Source: Pelomyxa schiedti (Eukaryota > Evosea > Pelobiontida > Pelomyxidae). Taken from it: DNA of 64,000 bases. Below, piece by piece: positions 1 to 10,500 of this stretch (within the stretch, counting starts at the first letter, position 1; each line of letters begins with the position of its first letter). The notes under the pieces were generated by a model. That model was not told the origin of the DNA. It saw nothing but the letters and a program-made list of their open reading frames with translations, and did not search any database. The stretch lies in contig JAHLWZ010000869.1 of the NCBI GenBank assembly GCA_020536535.1, forward strand, positions 1-64,000, in the 5' to 3' direction. The translations under genes were made by a program, and so were the position numbers.

Positions 1-357
1 TTGGACGTTTCAGTCAAAAAACGGCATAATGAATGAAAAATAAAAACAACCAACAAAAAACAAGTTTATCCACTGGGCGCACCCAGTGCATTTCGTTTGA
101 TTTTGATGATAGTTCTCGTTTGTTCTTTGTGTGTCCAACCCTCGGTTTTACCCCAAGTTTGCCGCACCCCAACTTATTGCGGAAACTAAGTACTAAGTTG
201 GTTCCGAAGACTAAACCCCGAAAAGCATTGGCCGCCCCAATTAAATCTGGACCACAGCAGTAAAGTAGAACCATGGACTTGCTAGATCCTTTTGTCAAGT
301 TGACCTGGTGGTCCTCAACAATGGGTCTGCCATTCGATCTCTTCGAAAAACGGGTGA
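1..357. other. Upstream stretch without a supported gene
   Basis: Both strands carry open frames of about 80-95 codons here (33-263 on + and 14-298 on -). Neither shows a domain I recognise or a clear splice pattern. It may hold the end of a gene lying to the left of the window, plus the promoter of the gene starting at 358. I see no RNA gene. Confidence 0.3.
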
Positions 358-813
358 ATGAAGAGCGAGACTAACGTAGTTGTTGCCACGTACGGCACCC
401 TCAAGCGAGGGTTCCGCAACCACGGCATGCTCGAGGGTGCAGAATATCTCGGCGACTCGGTGGCCCGCGGGGCCATGTTCCTGCGCCCCTCTGGCCCCTG
501 TGCCCTCCTCATCGCCCCCACCCCCACCGGCACGGACCACGCCCCCACCGACGGCGAGCCCGAGCCCGGCTGCAGGCCCACGAAGGAGTGGGAGGACGCC
601 AGAGACCACGTGGTTGAGGTGTACAGGTGCACGCGAGCTGTGTTCGAGAGGGTCGAGGCGGTGGAGGTGCGGGACGGCTACGTCACTGGGTGGCTGGGTA
701 CACAGTGGGGACCCGCCGCAGTGTTCTACATGCCACGCAGGGGAGTGTGCGGGACTGACGTGTGGATCCCTGCTTTCACATTGGATGTGCTGGCCAAGCA
801 CAACGCTCTGTGA
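358..813 (+). CDS. Gamma-glutamylcyclotransferase/AIG2-like family protein
   Basis: A single-exon frame of 151 codons. The N-terminus carries the family's glycine-rich substrate loop (YGTLKRGFRNHGML, residues 11-24). Further on, the stretch around FERVEAVEV matches the family region that carries the catalytic glutamate. GGCT-like enzymes release 5-oxoproline from gamma-glutamyl peptides or gamma-glutamyl amines. This protein is close to the usual 150-residue length. A Pro/Glu/Asp-rich insertion of about 30 residues (roughly residues 52-80) sits between strands and is not typical. The exon is GC-rich compared with its flanks, like other first exons here. The fold assignment is fairly firm; the substrate is not, and it may be GGACT-like rather than GGCT-like. 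Confidence 0.7.
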   Translation: MKSETNVVVATYGTLKRGFRNHGMLEGAEYLGDSVARGAMFLRPSGPCALLIAPTPTGTDHAPTDGEPEPGCRPTKEWEDARDHVVEVYRCTRAVFERVEAVEVRDGYVTGWLGTQWGPAAVFYMPRRGVCGTDVWIPAFTLDVLAKHNAL

Positions 814-996
814 TGGGGGCTGACGAGCTGGGCAAGAACCTCTTTCTAAACGTATTTAATTATATTCACTGTGGTGCACGGACCATCCATCCCCCTCATG
901 ATGACCATTGTATTACAAGGACGTTGTTCCACATGAAAGCAAAATTGTACACAAAAAACCAAAAGGGACTGGAATAACAAATGTGTTGTTAATTTA

Positions 997-3900
997 TCAA
1001 GATACACAACATTCGTTGGCGTTGGCCGTGGCACCCACGGGGTTTCTGCCCCTGCCCCTGGCCCTGCCCCTGCCCCTACCCTTGTTCCTCTTGGCTCTGG
1101 CCCTTTCTGCCTCTTCGCGCCGCTTGGTCTCAGCTAGCTCTTGTTCGGCTCTGAGGGCCTCCCCAGCCAGTGCCAGCTCAGTACCAACCTTGAACGCCAG
1201 GTCCACGTTATAGCCTGTGATGGGGCACGTTTCCACGTAGACTCCCCCGTATTCCTGTGCCAGCTGCGATGCCTTTTTTGGGTGTGTGAGCTTTAGTCAT
1301 TGTATTTTTGGTTTTGTATTTCGGGTTGCGATTGTATGTGATACAGACTTGATCCACTGTGACTTCCCGAGATTTGCTGTCAGTGTGGGTTCCAATCAGT
1401 ACTCTGGCTGCAGTCTGATAAATGCCAGAAATTAAGACTTGGTTTCAGTGTTGTGGTTGTGACTCTACTCTTACCTGGTGATACAGTCCAAATCGGTCAA
1501 CTGTTTTGAGCCACGAGGTGGCTTGATCAAACGTGAAGGCATCTTTTTGAAGAGAGAGGAACAGCCGGTTGGGATTGGGTCCGTGATTTTGTGGTGAATA
1601 TGACCATACCTTCAAGGGAAAAGCAAACCATGAACAGGTGACAGCGCTTCAGACGACGAATCAAAATGTCAGTAAACCGTATGGATTCATCATGAGTCCT
1701 TACAAACACTGCAGGATGATGGTTGGTTTCAGAGAAAATAACACTCAGAATGTGAAATACCAGTCAAGCCCACTACCTATAGGGGGGGTGGGTATGAAGG
1801 AACACTCATTTTAAAGAAGGAAATAGATGGTTAGCTGTGCTTGTTATGTGAGATGGCAAGCAGGTACCTTGGTGTTTGTTTGCAAAATCATTCGGGGTGG
1901 ATAGTCATTGTCAAAGGGTGTCCGAGATTCCTTCCGGCAAAATTGATATGCCAATGTCATTGCTCCTACTCCAAATTCTCCTGCACAGAACCCATCAGAA
2001 AACGAAACAGGATGAAAACAAGGAAAAACTACCAAGGATCATGCAGGAAAGTTCAATTTCTGTTGGTTTCGGCGATCCCTCAACAATAAAGGAACCAAGT
2101 CCACTCGAAAATTGCTTGAAGAACTTTTCACAGTACAGGAACTGATCTTTTCTCAGATTCCTCGATTCCCAGTACGAAGGTGAGTTCGATATTTCATCTA
2201 CCAACACAAGAAAGTCCTTTTGTCTGGGCTTGAAAAAAATTTTCAGTTGGTGAAGTTCTTACCCTACAAACTCGCCTGCAACGATAAAGATCCCTTGGGG
2301 GTAACAGCGAAAGGATTTCAACAACAGTGAACAGCGGTATCATAATTCCCTTGAGTTATCAAATTTGTTTTCATAATATGTGTATAAACTGTGAGGAGAT
2401 TATGAAATTGAGTCTACCTTCCTACTAGAAAGAGACTCGAAGACATGTATTAGTTCAAGGTTGTTTGATTGCTGTGCCAACTGGGATGGTTGCCCCACAT
2501 TCGTTTGGATCTAGTACGCAATTAGTTGTGCCTTGGATCCACTCCGTCATACGCTTGGGTTTGCATTGCTTTCCTGGAGTGTACTGGCATTAAAGAGGAA
2601 ATACTGCAAACTTTCTAGGAGTTGCATACCAGAAGCACTCGTGTCATCAAGGTATTTTTGCTCATAACCGCAATGTGAAGTGGGGTGAATCCATCGTTGT
2701 CAATAGTATTTGGGTTCATCTTTCCCTTGTTGAGAAGCTCCTTGACAAGTGCACAGTTCCCCGATCTGACGGCGAGAAATAGACAAGAAGCTCCTTTTTT
2801 AAACAAAAAAAGAAATGAGCGGGAGTCAAAGCTACACCTTCGGGAATACCTCGATATTGCACTTTGGGATCTACTCCCGACTTGAGTATTGTCCTTACAA
2901 CTTTGTGAAGAAGTGGATCTTCAAGTGGTGGGAGATTGGAGCTTGACCTACACAGTAAATGCAGAGAATGACGTCCGTCATTTGTTTTTGCTGTTGGTTC
3001 TGCCCCTCTCTTGAGAAGTGTCCATGCAATCTACATGGAAACAGTTAAATACCTGAGTGAGGAAAATAAAGGAAAAATTCAGATTTGGTGTACAGAAATA
3101 CGATTTATATGACACCTTCGTTTGACCTGTGCTTACTGCAGACAGAAGAGGAGTCCAGCCATGCCTGTCCACTGAGTCTACATGTGCACCGCAAGATAGC
3201 AGCCACTTAACAAGTTCATAATTTCCACAATGACTACTGATAGTTATTTGGACAGCCGAAGAAACTGGTGTCGTACCAAGCAGCATGTAACAATGTTGTG
3301 CCAGATATATCAACTTGATCAACCCCAAATGTCGTCACTGCCGCGGAGAGTGTTCTCTTCAGTTCAGGAGAAAAAGTCGGTGAGACTTCCACAAGCTGAA
3401 TGAGAGAAGCCGTCTTATTATTGGTAGAGGCAGGTACATATGCCACCCAGTCCACATTGAAGTCGGTTTCCTATAATGATATCAACAGGTGTGTACATGA
3501 GTGACACTGACCTCAGTGTTGAGACCGATAATGCCAAAGCTATTCCTTGTGATATCAGTTATGCTTGTGGATTGGAGTTTATATGAAAAACCAGCTGGAC
3601 CTTTTGTGACCCAAGCAGAAACATGTGGTGGTGAATCAAAAATTTTCCCAAAGGAGATCCTTTGAAAATTAGGAGGGCTTCCTGGGAAGGAGTACCTACG
3701 TGAGGTGTGCATTTACTGCTGCTGAAGATTTGGGTGCAACGTGAACTTTGCCACTTTCAAAAGCAATTGTGTGCAGAGGGAGGGACCGAAAAACCTCTGA
3801 TTAAGTTTAGGGGTGGCAAATTGGTACATTGCCATGGACATAACATACCTTGAAACGAAGCCCTCAGTTGTGTGAAAGACTTCTTTTCAACGTCAATCAA

Positions 3901-4259
3901 TTCCTTTTCTTTTTAGATTCAGACCTTTTTGTTTTAGACAGAGATTGATTACTCAATGTAAGTTGATCCCTCAAGCAGGTATTTACAGCCTCCAGTTCCA
4001 GCATTTCCACTCTATTGGAATCCACCTGCGGACAAAAAAAGTGTACAACTTAGTTCAAGTAAAGCCATAAAACGCCCACCAATTCTAGGAGCTGCTGATT
4101 TTTTTCCGTCAGTTCCCTCACGGCATTTTCGAGTGCCTCAATTTTCAGTGATGCCGTCTCACCCCCACCTCCCATAATTGCTACCATCACCCCACTCCCG
4201 TCACGTGGTAGACTTGACGAGGCGGACACAGGTGGCGCCGTATGTCGGGGAACATCCAT
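997..4259 (-). CDS. H-lectin/ankyrin/F-box protein with degenerate Ras-like GTPase domain and CaaX end
   Basis: A multi-exon gene on the minus strand, joined by eye with canonical GT-AG introns. In order it encodes a coiled coil (about 3880-4259), an H-type-lectin-like beta domain (about 3390-3717; ISFGKIFDSPPHVSAW, VDWVAYVP), ankyrin repeats (about 2480-3350; TTLLHAA, DRHGWTPLLSAV, DNDGFTPLHIAV), an F-box (about 2215-2350; LPPRDLYRCRRVCR) and a Ras-superfamily domain (about 1000-2120) ending ECCVS, a plausible prenylation CaaX box. The link from ankyrin to F-box needs introns of about 37 and 68 bases, both of which keep frame. In the GTPase domain the P-loop reads GEFGVGAMT, so the lysine of GK(S/T) is missing, and no DxxG is evident. 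A GTHTD base-recognition motif and an SAK-like site remain. I infer a membrane-tethered substrate adaptor with a pseudo-GTPase module. One exon near 1710-1830 is unresolved, and the gene could be two genes. Confidence 0.6.
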
Positions 4260-4549
4260 GGGTGGCGGGTGCAACCAATACTGCAGACTAGCAGCTAGAT
4301 GATCACAGCGACTTGGTGTCTTTTGGTCTCTCTCTTGAGGTTTTTCGTAGAAAATTATCATCGGTGCCACAAACCATACCATGGTCACCTGTGAGCCACA
4401 ACAAAATCTACAGTTACACCCTTGTGACTTGCAAGATTCCACTCTGCAGTATTGAATACATTTGCCTGGGTTTACCAGATATTCCCTCCAGCATTGTAAC
4501 TGATTTGGCTTTGCCTCTGGCATGGTGCAGGGTGGGCAGAGTGATGGTA
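4260..4549. other. 5' flank of the composite gene
   Basis: Open frames exist on both strands (the minus frame runs on upstream of the chosen start at 4259). The start was placed at MDVPRHT because the coiled-coil coding pattern begins there. The rest is probably promoter or the left edge of the adjoining retrotransposon. No separate gene is supported. Confidence 0.3.
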
Positions 4550-5689
4550 GAAAATTATCTTCTGATTGAGATCTCTGGGAAGTACACTTGTAAGTACGGT
4601 GCGCCAACGCGTAAGACCCACGTAACAACGCACTCCCTTGACACCTGTAATGCACAGCCGATAGCGATGCCGAAGTCCATCCACTCCTCAACGGTGCAGT
4701 AAGAAAGAACCTAGCAACTGGTGTTGGTTCGAACCATCAGAATCTCCTTGTTGGTTGGTGACGCAGCAAGATGGATGATTCTGTGTAGATACTCGTAAGC
4801 TCGATCCGCATGCGGAGACGAAGAGAAAAGATGCACTTGGAGGAAACAATTGGTTCACTGGAGTCGGGATGTCAAGATGTCTGAAAGATCAAAGGAAAAG
4901 ACGGCCTTTCGAACTCGAACAGGATTGTATCAATTTACAATGATGAGCTTTGGCCTAGTCAGCGGACCAGCAACTTTTCAGAGGTTAATGGGACCTTACA
5001 CTAGCTGTGTTGACACCTGAACATTGCCTTGTGTGCATTGATGATTAATCATTTTTCTCGAGAGGATCATTAAATGAACCCCTACCTGACGTTGTTTATT
5101 TGTAGACCAGCTTCTCTGAGACAATCAAACATCTTTCTTACCCACCCTGAGATGCTAAAGAAAGAACTTACCAAGGCACCGATTTTTGCCAATATCCGCG
5201 GTGGGACAAGCCATTTGCTATCGAAACAGACGTTTCAACTACAGCAATATAAGATGGTCGTTATTGCTACCAGAGTATGATTATGAGGTCATAGATCGTG
5301 CGGGACATTTGAGCTTGAGGATTTCGGAGGGCTTCAGTCGAGAGCTGAGGCCAAGGAAGAACCAGAAGTGGTAGGTAACGAGCAAAGGTTGGATGTGCAG
5401 CAAAGGCAAGAGCAGGAAGAACGTCTGCAAGAACGAGTGTCTGATTGATGTAACAGAGCAAGAAGTAGCTCAAAAGCAGAAAGAACATCCTGATGTGAAA
5501 ATATTCTACGAGTTGTGCTTAGGCAATTACAATGTATTGAAGGATGTGCCTGAAGCACCAAAGATTCAAGTTACCTTGTTCAGAAAGAGTTCTTGAGATT
5601 GGTTGAGGGAACACTATGGAGACTGGTGATACCAGCGAAGAATCCTAAACGAACTCAGTGTTGGTGTTTTTTGTGTTTCGAAAGGACCA

Positions 5690-6260
5690 TTGAGACGGCG
5701 ATTGTTGCAAAACTATCATGATGACCTGAGAGGGGGGGAACATAGAGGGGGTGCGAAGATGTATGTTGTTCTTTCAGAAAAAAAATACTGGTGGCCAAGG
5801 ATGTTTGAAGAAATCAAGGAGTGGGTTTCATCCTGTACCACATGTCAACAATTTCGAAGACATAAAGCTAGATATCAACCTAGAAGCATCGAAGCTACTG
5901 AACCCAATAAATGTGTGGCAATTGACCATTCTCTGTGGGACCATTCCCATAAACTGGATCCGGAAAAAACTCTACGTTGTGTGTGGTCGATCTATCTCCA
6001 AAGATGGTCAAATGGTTGAAAACCCTAAATACAGAAGCAGCAACTATAGTGAGATGTATCGAGAAACGTTGGATGGTTCCGCAAGGAGGTCTTAAGTATT
6101 TGGTCTGTGACAGAGATACAGCGTTTGTGAATGATCTTAATACGGAAAATGTGGCAACAGCTTGGGGTATTCGTAGAAATGTGGTTACGGCATATCATCC
6201 ACAATCTAACGGTGAAGCTGAGAACGCTGTCAAGAATGTAAAGCATTGCGTAGAAAAGTA
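5690..6260 (+). pseudogene. Integrase fragment of the retrotransposon
   Basis: Two overlapping frames carry the zinc-binding HHCC domain (conserved spacing HDDLRGGEH and CTTCQQF) and the DDE catalytic core. The third catalytic region appears in the TAYHPQSNGEAENAV motif, typical of Ty3/gypsy integrases. The core is broken by at least one frameshift near 5900-6000, so no full-length enzyme is encoded. This is the best preserved part of the element. Confidence 0.8.
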
Positions 6261-6989
6261 AGTACTTCGAAAGTACAGAAAATCATGCAAGTCTATAAGC
6301 GACGAAATTACTGCCGGTGAAGAGACCGAAGAAACCACAACCACGTGCAGTAACACAACAACCCACAACATCAAAACATCAACGTAAAAAGGACCAACAA
6401 CCAAAACAACAGACACCAAGTCCACAAGCATTACCTACAACCAAACAAGCCACTACAACTGGAGTGACAAATGACGGCATTGCCACTGACACCCTCAATG
6501 ACCAGATCTGACACCGACACCGGAAACACGTGCACCTCCACCCACCGCCTCTCCATTTCCCAACAACAAGTTCCACGCCTCCTTTCACCTCACCAAACTT
6601 CATATTTGGAACGCACGCAGGGAGACGATCGATCGCTGGGGTGCACACCCCGTGGACAAGACGGGGCAATGGCGGAACACTTAAGGGAAACCCAATTGAT
6701 GAAACCCAACTGGGGCCATTTGCGCGCCATGGTACCCAAGACCGGGTGGGTCATCCTCCAGGTCACCCCAACACCAACTCGTGCACACGCCGACGCGCAG
6801 AGAGTCCGATGCCGACGGACGCATCGCCAGACATCATCAAGGACAGGGTCTGGCCTTGCTTCGCTGCGGCTGATTATTGTATCGGATTAGCTTTTCTTTT
6901 CTATCGAGGTGTTCAACTATGGCAACCCCCAGCAGGAGCTGACCGGCCTTTCCCAAGTTCGGTTGTACGGGGACCATCGGAAAATTCTG

Positions 6990-7330
6990 GATATTTTTCC
7001 CACAAGTACGGTTTCGGAGGAATCATCTGTCAAAACACGGGAGCACAAGGAAAGAATGTTACAGAGGTTCTGGGAGCCCTTAGTGGCCACTGCGGACCGA
7101 GAACTGGAAACATACATCATCATGTGGTTTAAGAAGAATAAGGAGGACAAATACAACGTGTACACCGAACTACAATTACATCATTTAGGAGGACGAAGTT
7201 TCCAGTTCTGGCGAGACCGGCCCTCGGGCGAGCAAGTCGCAAAGAGGACGAGTTCCCCCACAATTGGAACGTGGGGTAATACAGCCAAGGGTTGCAAGGG
7301 ACAAAACTCCTGGAACATTTTTTTTATTTG
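6990..7330 (+). repeat. Dispersed repeat, copy 1 (3' end of the retroelement)
   Basis: This segment is closely similar to the reverse complement of 21560-21910. Both encode MLQRFWEPLVATADRELETY and GGRSFQFWRDRPSGEQVAKR, and both run into a non-coding tail starting near tggggtaata. Nucleotide identity is visibly high apart from small indels. It is probably the polyprotein C-terminus plus the start of the 3' LTR or UTR. Confidence 0.8.
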
Positions 7331-7554
7331 GTTTTTGTTTGTTATTTATCTTGTTGCAAAGTGTCAAGGTTTCTTTGGTATGTTTATTTATACCAAACCT
7401 TTGGAGGAAGCTCAACACGCCAGCGTTCCAATTAACCGCCCTCGGCATCCCTTGTCGTTGGCACACAAAAAAAAGAAGAAAACGAAACAGAAGTTTGGGG
7501 TTTTTTTAAGATTTGAAATTTTGTTTGTCTGCAGCCGACTTGGGGTCCAATCTA

Positions 7555-10500
7555 TTAGCACTTAGAACAGTAAAACAATGCAGGAAAGGAGACATACGTG
7601 GTGCCTACTCCTTGTACTACATTGTCAATTGTTTCTGGAAAGGTATTGTTTGTGAGAGTGAGGAACGCAAAGGCGGCGGAACAACCTGTGGCCGCGGCTA
7701 TTGGGCTGAACACTACAACTGGAAGTGCCTTGAGTAATGCAAATAGGAATCCCTAGTTGACAGTGGGTTTAGTGTGTGTGCCGGTTGGAAAATGGCGTTT
7801 CACGCACAGTTCCGCCTGACTTGTGGTATTCTTCCATTGGAGTGCTGTACGCAGTCTCAGCAACGACTTGGAATTCTCGGGAGAGGCTGTTACAGGCAAG
7901 GCGGAGGCCGTCCTGGGTTCCTTGTGGAGCCGCCGGTTTCTTCCCACTGGGTGCACTGCTCTTTCCGCTCTGTTGTTTTGGGTTGGAATTTGTTCCTCAC
8001 TCGCAGTAATCTACACACAAGCCAGTCATTGGTCCAAGATACGCCATCCCTTACATTCCCGCTAACGCATGAAAAGAAATCCAAAGCCTCCTTTCCAACA
8101 ATCTGTTTATAATAAGTTTGACTTGTCCTATGTGTTACTATGTGCATGGTACTTACTGAGGCGAGGCCCACAACTCCGCGATTAATACCTTACGGAGAAC
8201 ACTTGTTCGTGAAAGGGTGCATTCATGAGAGTTGAGATTACCGAGAAGAAGGCTTCTGTCCTTTCTGTACTGGTCGATAGGAAGCAGAAAAACGTTCGCC
8301 ATGCCACTTCCAAGATTCATGAATGTTCGGAGTGGTCTTACACCTTGGGGGAGGAAGGAAAAAGTTATTTCGAGGAATCGACTGGAATGTGGATACCTGT
8401 GGTTGTAACTTGAGCATATAACGTCAACTTGTTTGCAAACAGCTTGTTAACAACAACAACCAGAAGACTCCCCCAAGAATTGCATTCCATCTTGCAAAAG
8501 GATTTTTAGTTGCAGTTTTTTTTTTCCTTTCGTATTTGTACTTGATTTCCCTCCAAGAGAAGCCTAGGTAGTGAAATCTGAGCGCCACTGATTGTAAACA
8601 GGTTCCAAATTTCTTGGCTGGAATTTACTAGGTTTTTCAAGTCCAGTCTCTTTGCTACGTAGTCCAACGCGAATTTTATGGGGGCGATATCCACTTGGTC
8701 TGAGTAAATGTGAGAGTCTGAACAAAGTCGACAAGCTACAAACCAAATACTATGTCATAACAAGGTAACTTAGTTTCATTTAGAACATACGCCCAATTTC
8801 CAAACAGCCATAATGCTGTATCTTGATCAATATGAAGTTTAAATGGGCGTACACCAAACTGCAGAAATTTAGAAACTAAAAGATTTCCGAAGTGTAATAT
8901 TGAAAGGTACTTTGACAAGAACTCGGTCTTGGGTGATTCCCTCAGCAGGTGTACGAGATAAAACGGAGAACTCCATACCATGGAGTGCTGTGTGCCAAGG
9001 TTTGTCCCTATCAAATTCAAAGATCCTATTCAACTCGGAGCACATCAGGTGGTCTTGAAGCTGAATGACAGTCAGTCATTCCGAGCATTTAATTGATGCA
9101 CTCAACCTCTAAATTCTGCAGTGTCAATGCGAAGTAAGAACTAAAAGCTCCCAAGGGAATTATGTAGTAACGAACTGTCATGCCAGAAAGACGCAAAAAT
9201 ATGCACTCTAAAAGAATTAAAATTTGCTGTGGGTTTTGAACTTGAACCTGATTTCTTGCGTTTACTGCTGGAATGTGCTGTGACAATGGGGTTTTCTGCC
9301 CATGGGTAATACGGGCTTGCTGTGGGAGCTGGCTTTTTTGATGTATCACTTGAGGAGGGGTCAGGCCAGTCCAGGTCACAACAAATCCGCATAGAAATGT
9401 TCAACTGCGCAATGACCACTATGTGTCCCGGGTTTTGACATCTGTTCATTTGATATGAAAAACCACACTCAAGGGAACCAACACCCAAGGGAAAAATACC
9501 CTGATGGGAGAGAAAGAATGGTCTGACATTCAGGTTTTTCAGAGATGTAATCATCCACCCTGTTCACAAAAAAAGGATGGGATGGGTTGTGAAAGTGAAT
9601 GGCCGGTTCTGAACTTGAGACCTTGAGACTTGGTTATTTTGGGAGAGTAAAATTTTGGAGTTACATAAGAATGGGTGGATCTTGTGGGTGGAGTATGTAC
9701 GGAATCCACAAGTTTCGTTGGTAGCTCAGACTGGTTGTGTAGTGATGTTTGCAGGAATTTTGGGTCACAGAGGGGTATTATTCCTGGTGCATTGTTTGTG
9801 GAAGGGGAGATTAAAGGTGTTGCTTGCGTAAATGAGTATTGATTTAATAGCGGCACTGCTGGAAGTTGTGGGTTGGGACTAAAGGAAGGCAACGGCGATT
9901 GCACGGAAGTTGGGAAAGGTGGAAATGGAGCGGGAAGTGCCGTGTTCGACGGGAAAAATGGACTCTTTTGCGGCTGAGTTGATGGTTGTGGATTGAAAAA
10001 TGGTTGAGAGTGCTGTAATTGGAGTGCTTGAGGGTTTTGAGGAAATGGTGGAAGTGGTGTAATTTGAGGAAAAGAAAACGGGGAAGTTGGTTGATGTTGA
10101 GGGTTATTGTAGGGTACCTGCTGCTGTGGAAACGGTGGCTGTTGCAGAAAGTGAGGCTGCTGTGGAAATTGTGGCTGTTGCAGAAATGGTGTCTGCTGTG
10201 GCGGTTGCTGATGAAAGGGTGAAGTATGTGACCCAAAAGATGGGGGAGTTGTGAAGGAAATATCATGTGGGGTGTTCGTATCAGTTGTGATACTCCGAAA
10301 AGGGGAATGGGGTGGAGATGTGCCAGTTGCTGTGGAATGAAGCCCTGATAAACCCTTTTTAAATGAAAACTGTTGCATCTGTTGCTGAAGTAATGTTTGT
10401 TGAGCTTGTTTTAAATGGGTAGGTAAGGGTAAATGTGGGTTGGAACTGGGGACTTGAATGCCTTCGTGTGTATCATCAAGTGGAATGGAAATGTCATCTT

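Larger units (their letters stand above)
4550..7400 (+). mobile_element. Decayed Ty3/gypsy-type LTR retrotransposon
   Basis: Fragments of a pol polyprotein lie in the expected order but in different frames with stops between them. They are the start of reverse transcriptase (HSLDTCNAQPIA, about 4640), the RT core ([19 protein letters not shown] and GPATFQRLM, about 4895-4995), RNase H remnants (ELTKAPIF about 5163; YDYEVIDRAGHLSL about 5275), the HHCC zinc finger of integrase (HxxLxxxEH ... CTTCQ, 5700-5860) and the integrase core (VCDRDTAF, TAYHPQSNGEAE, 6100-6225). A low-complexity T/Q/P/K-rich tail and a 3' segment shared with 21560-21910 follow. Frameshifts and stops mean it is not an intact element. 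It lies between the 5' end of the composite gene and the 3' end of the ATG2-like gene. Confidence 0.85.

Noticed and set aside
2456-2500. Stop after GTAIKQP as the end of the ankyrin gene
   Set aside because: A 37-base canonical intron bypasses it and joins in frame to a helical segment and the F-box; kept as an alternative only.
4715-4740. tRNA-like B box (ggttcgaacc)
   Set aside because: No acceptor stem or A box at the right distance, and the bases lie inside the reverse-transcriptase remnant.
7774-8112. Small plus-strand membrane protein candidate
   Set aside because: It lies opposite clear ATG2 C-terminal exons (FSPIAAATGCSAAF, FLLPIDQYRKD), so the hydrophobic frame is a shadow.
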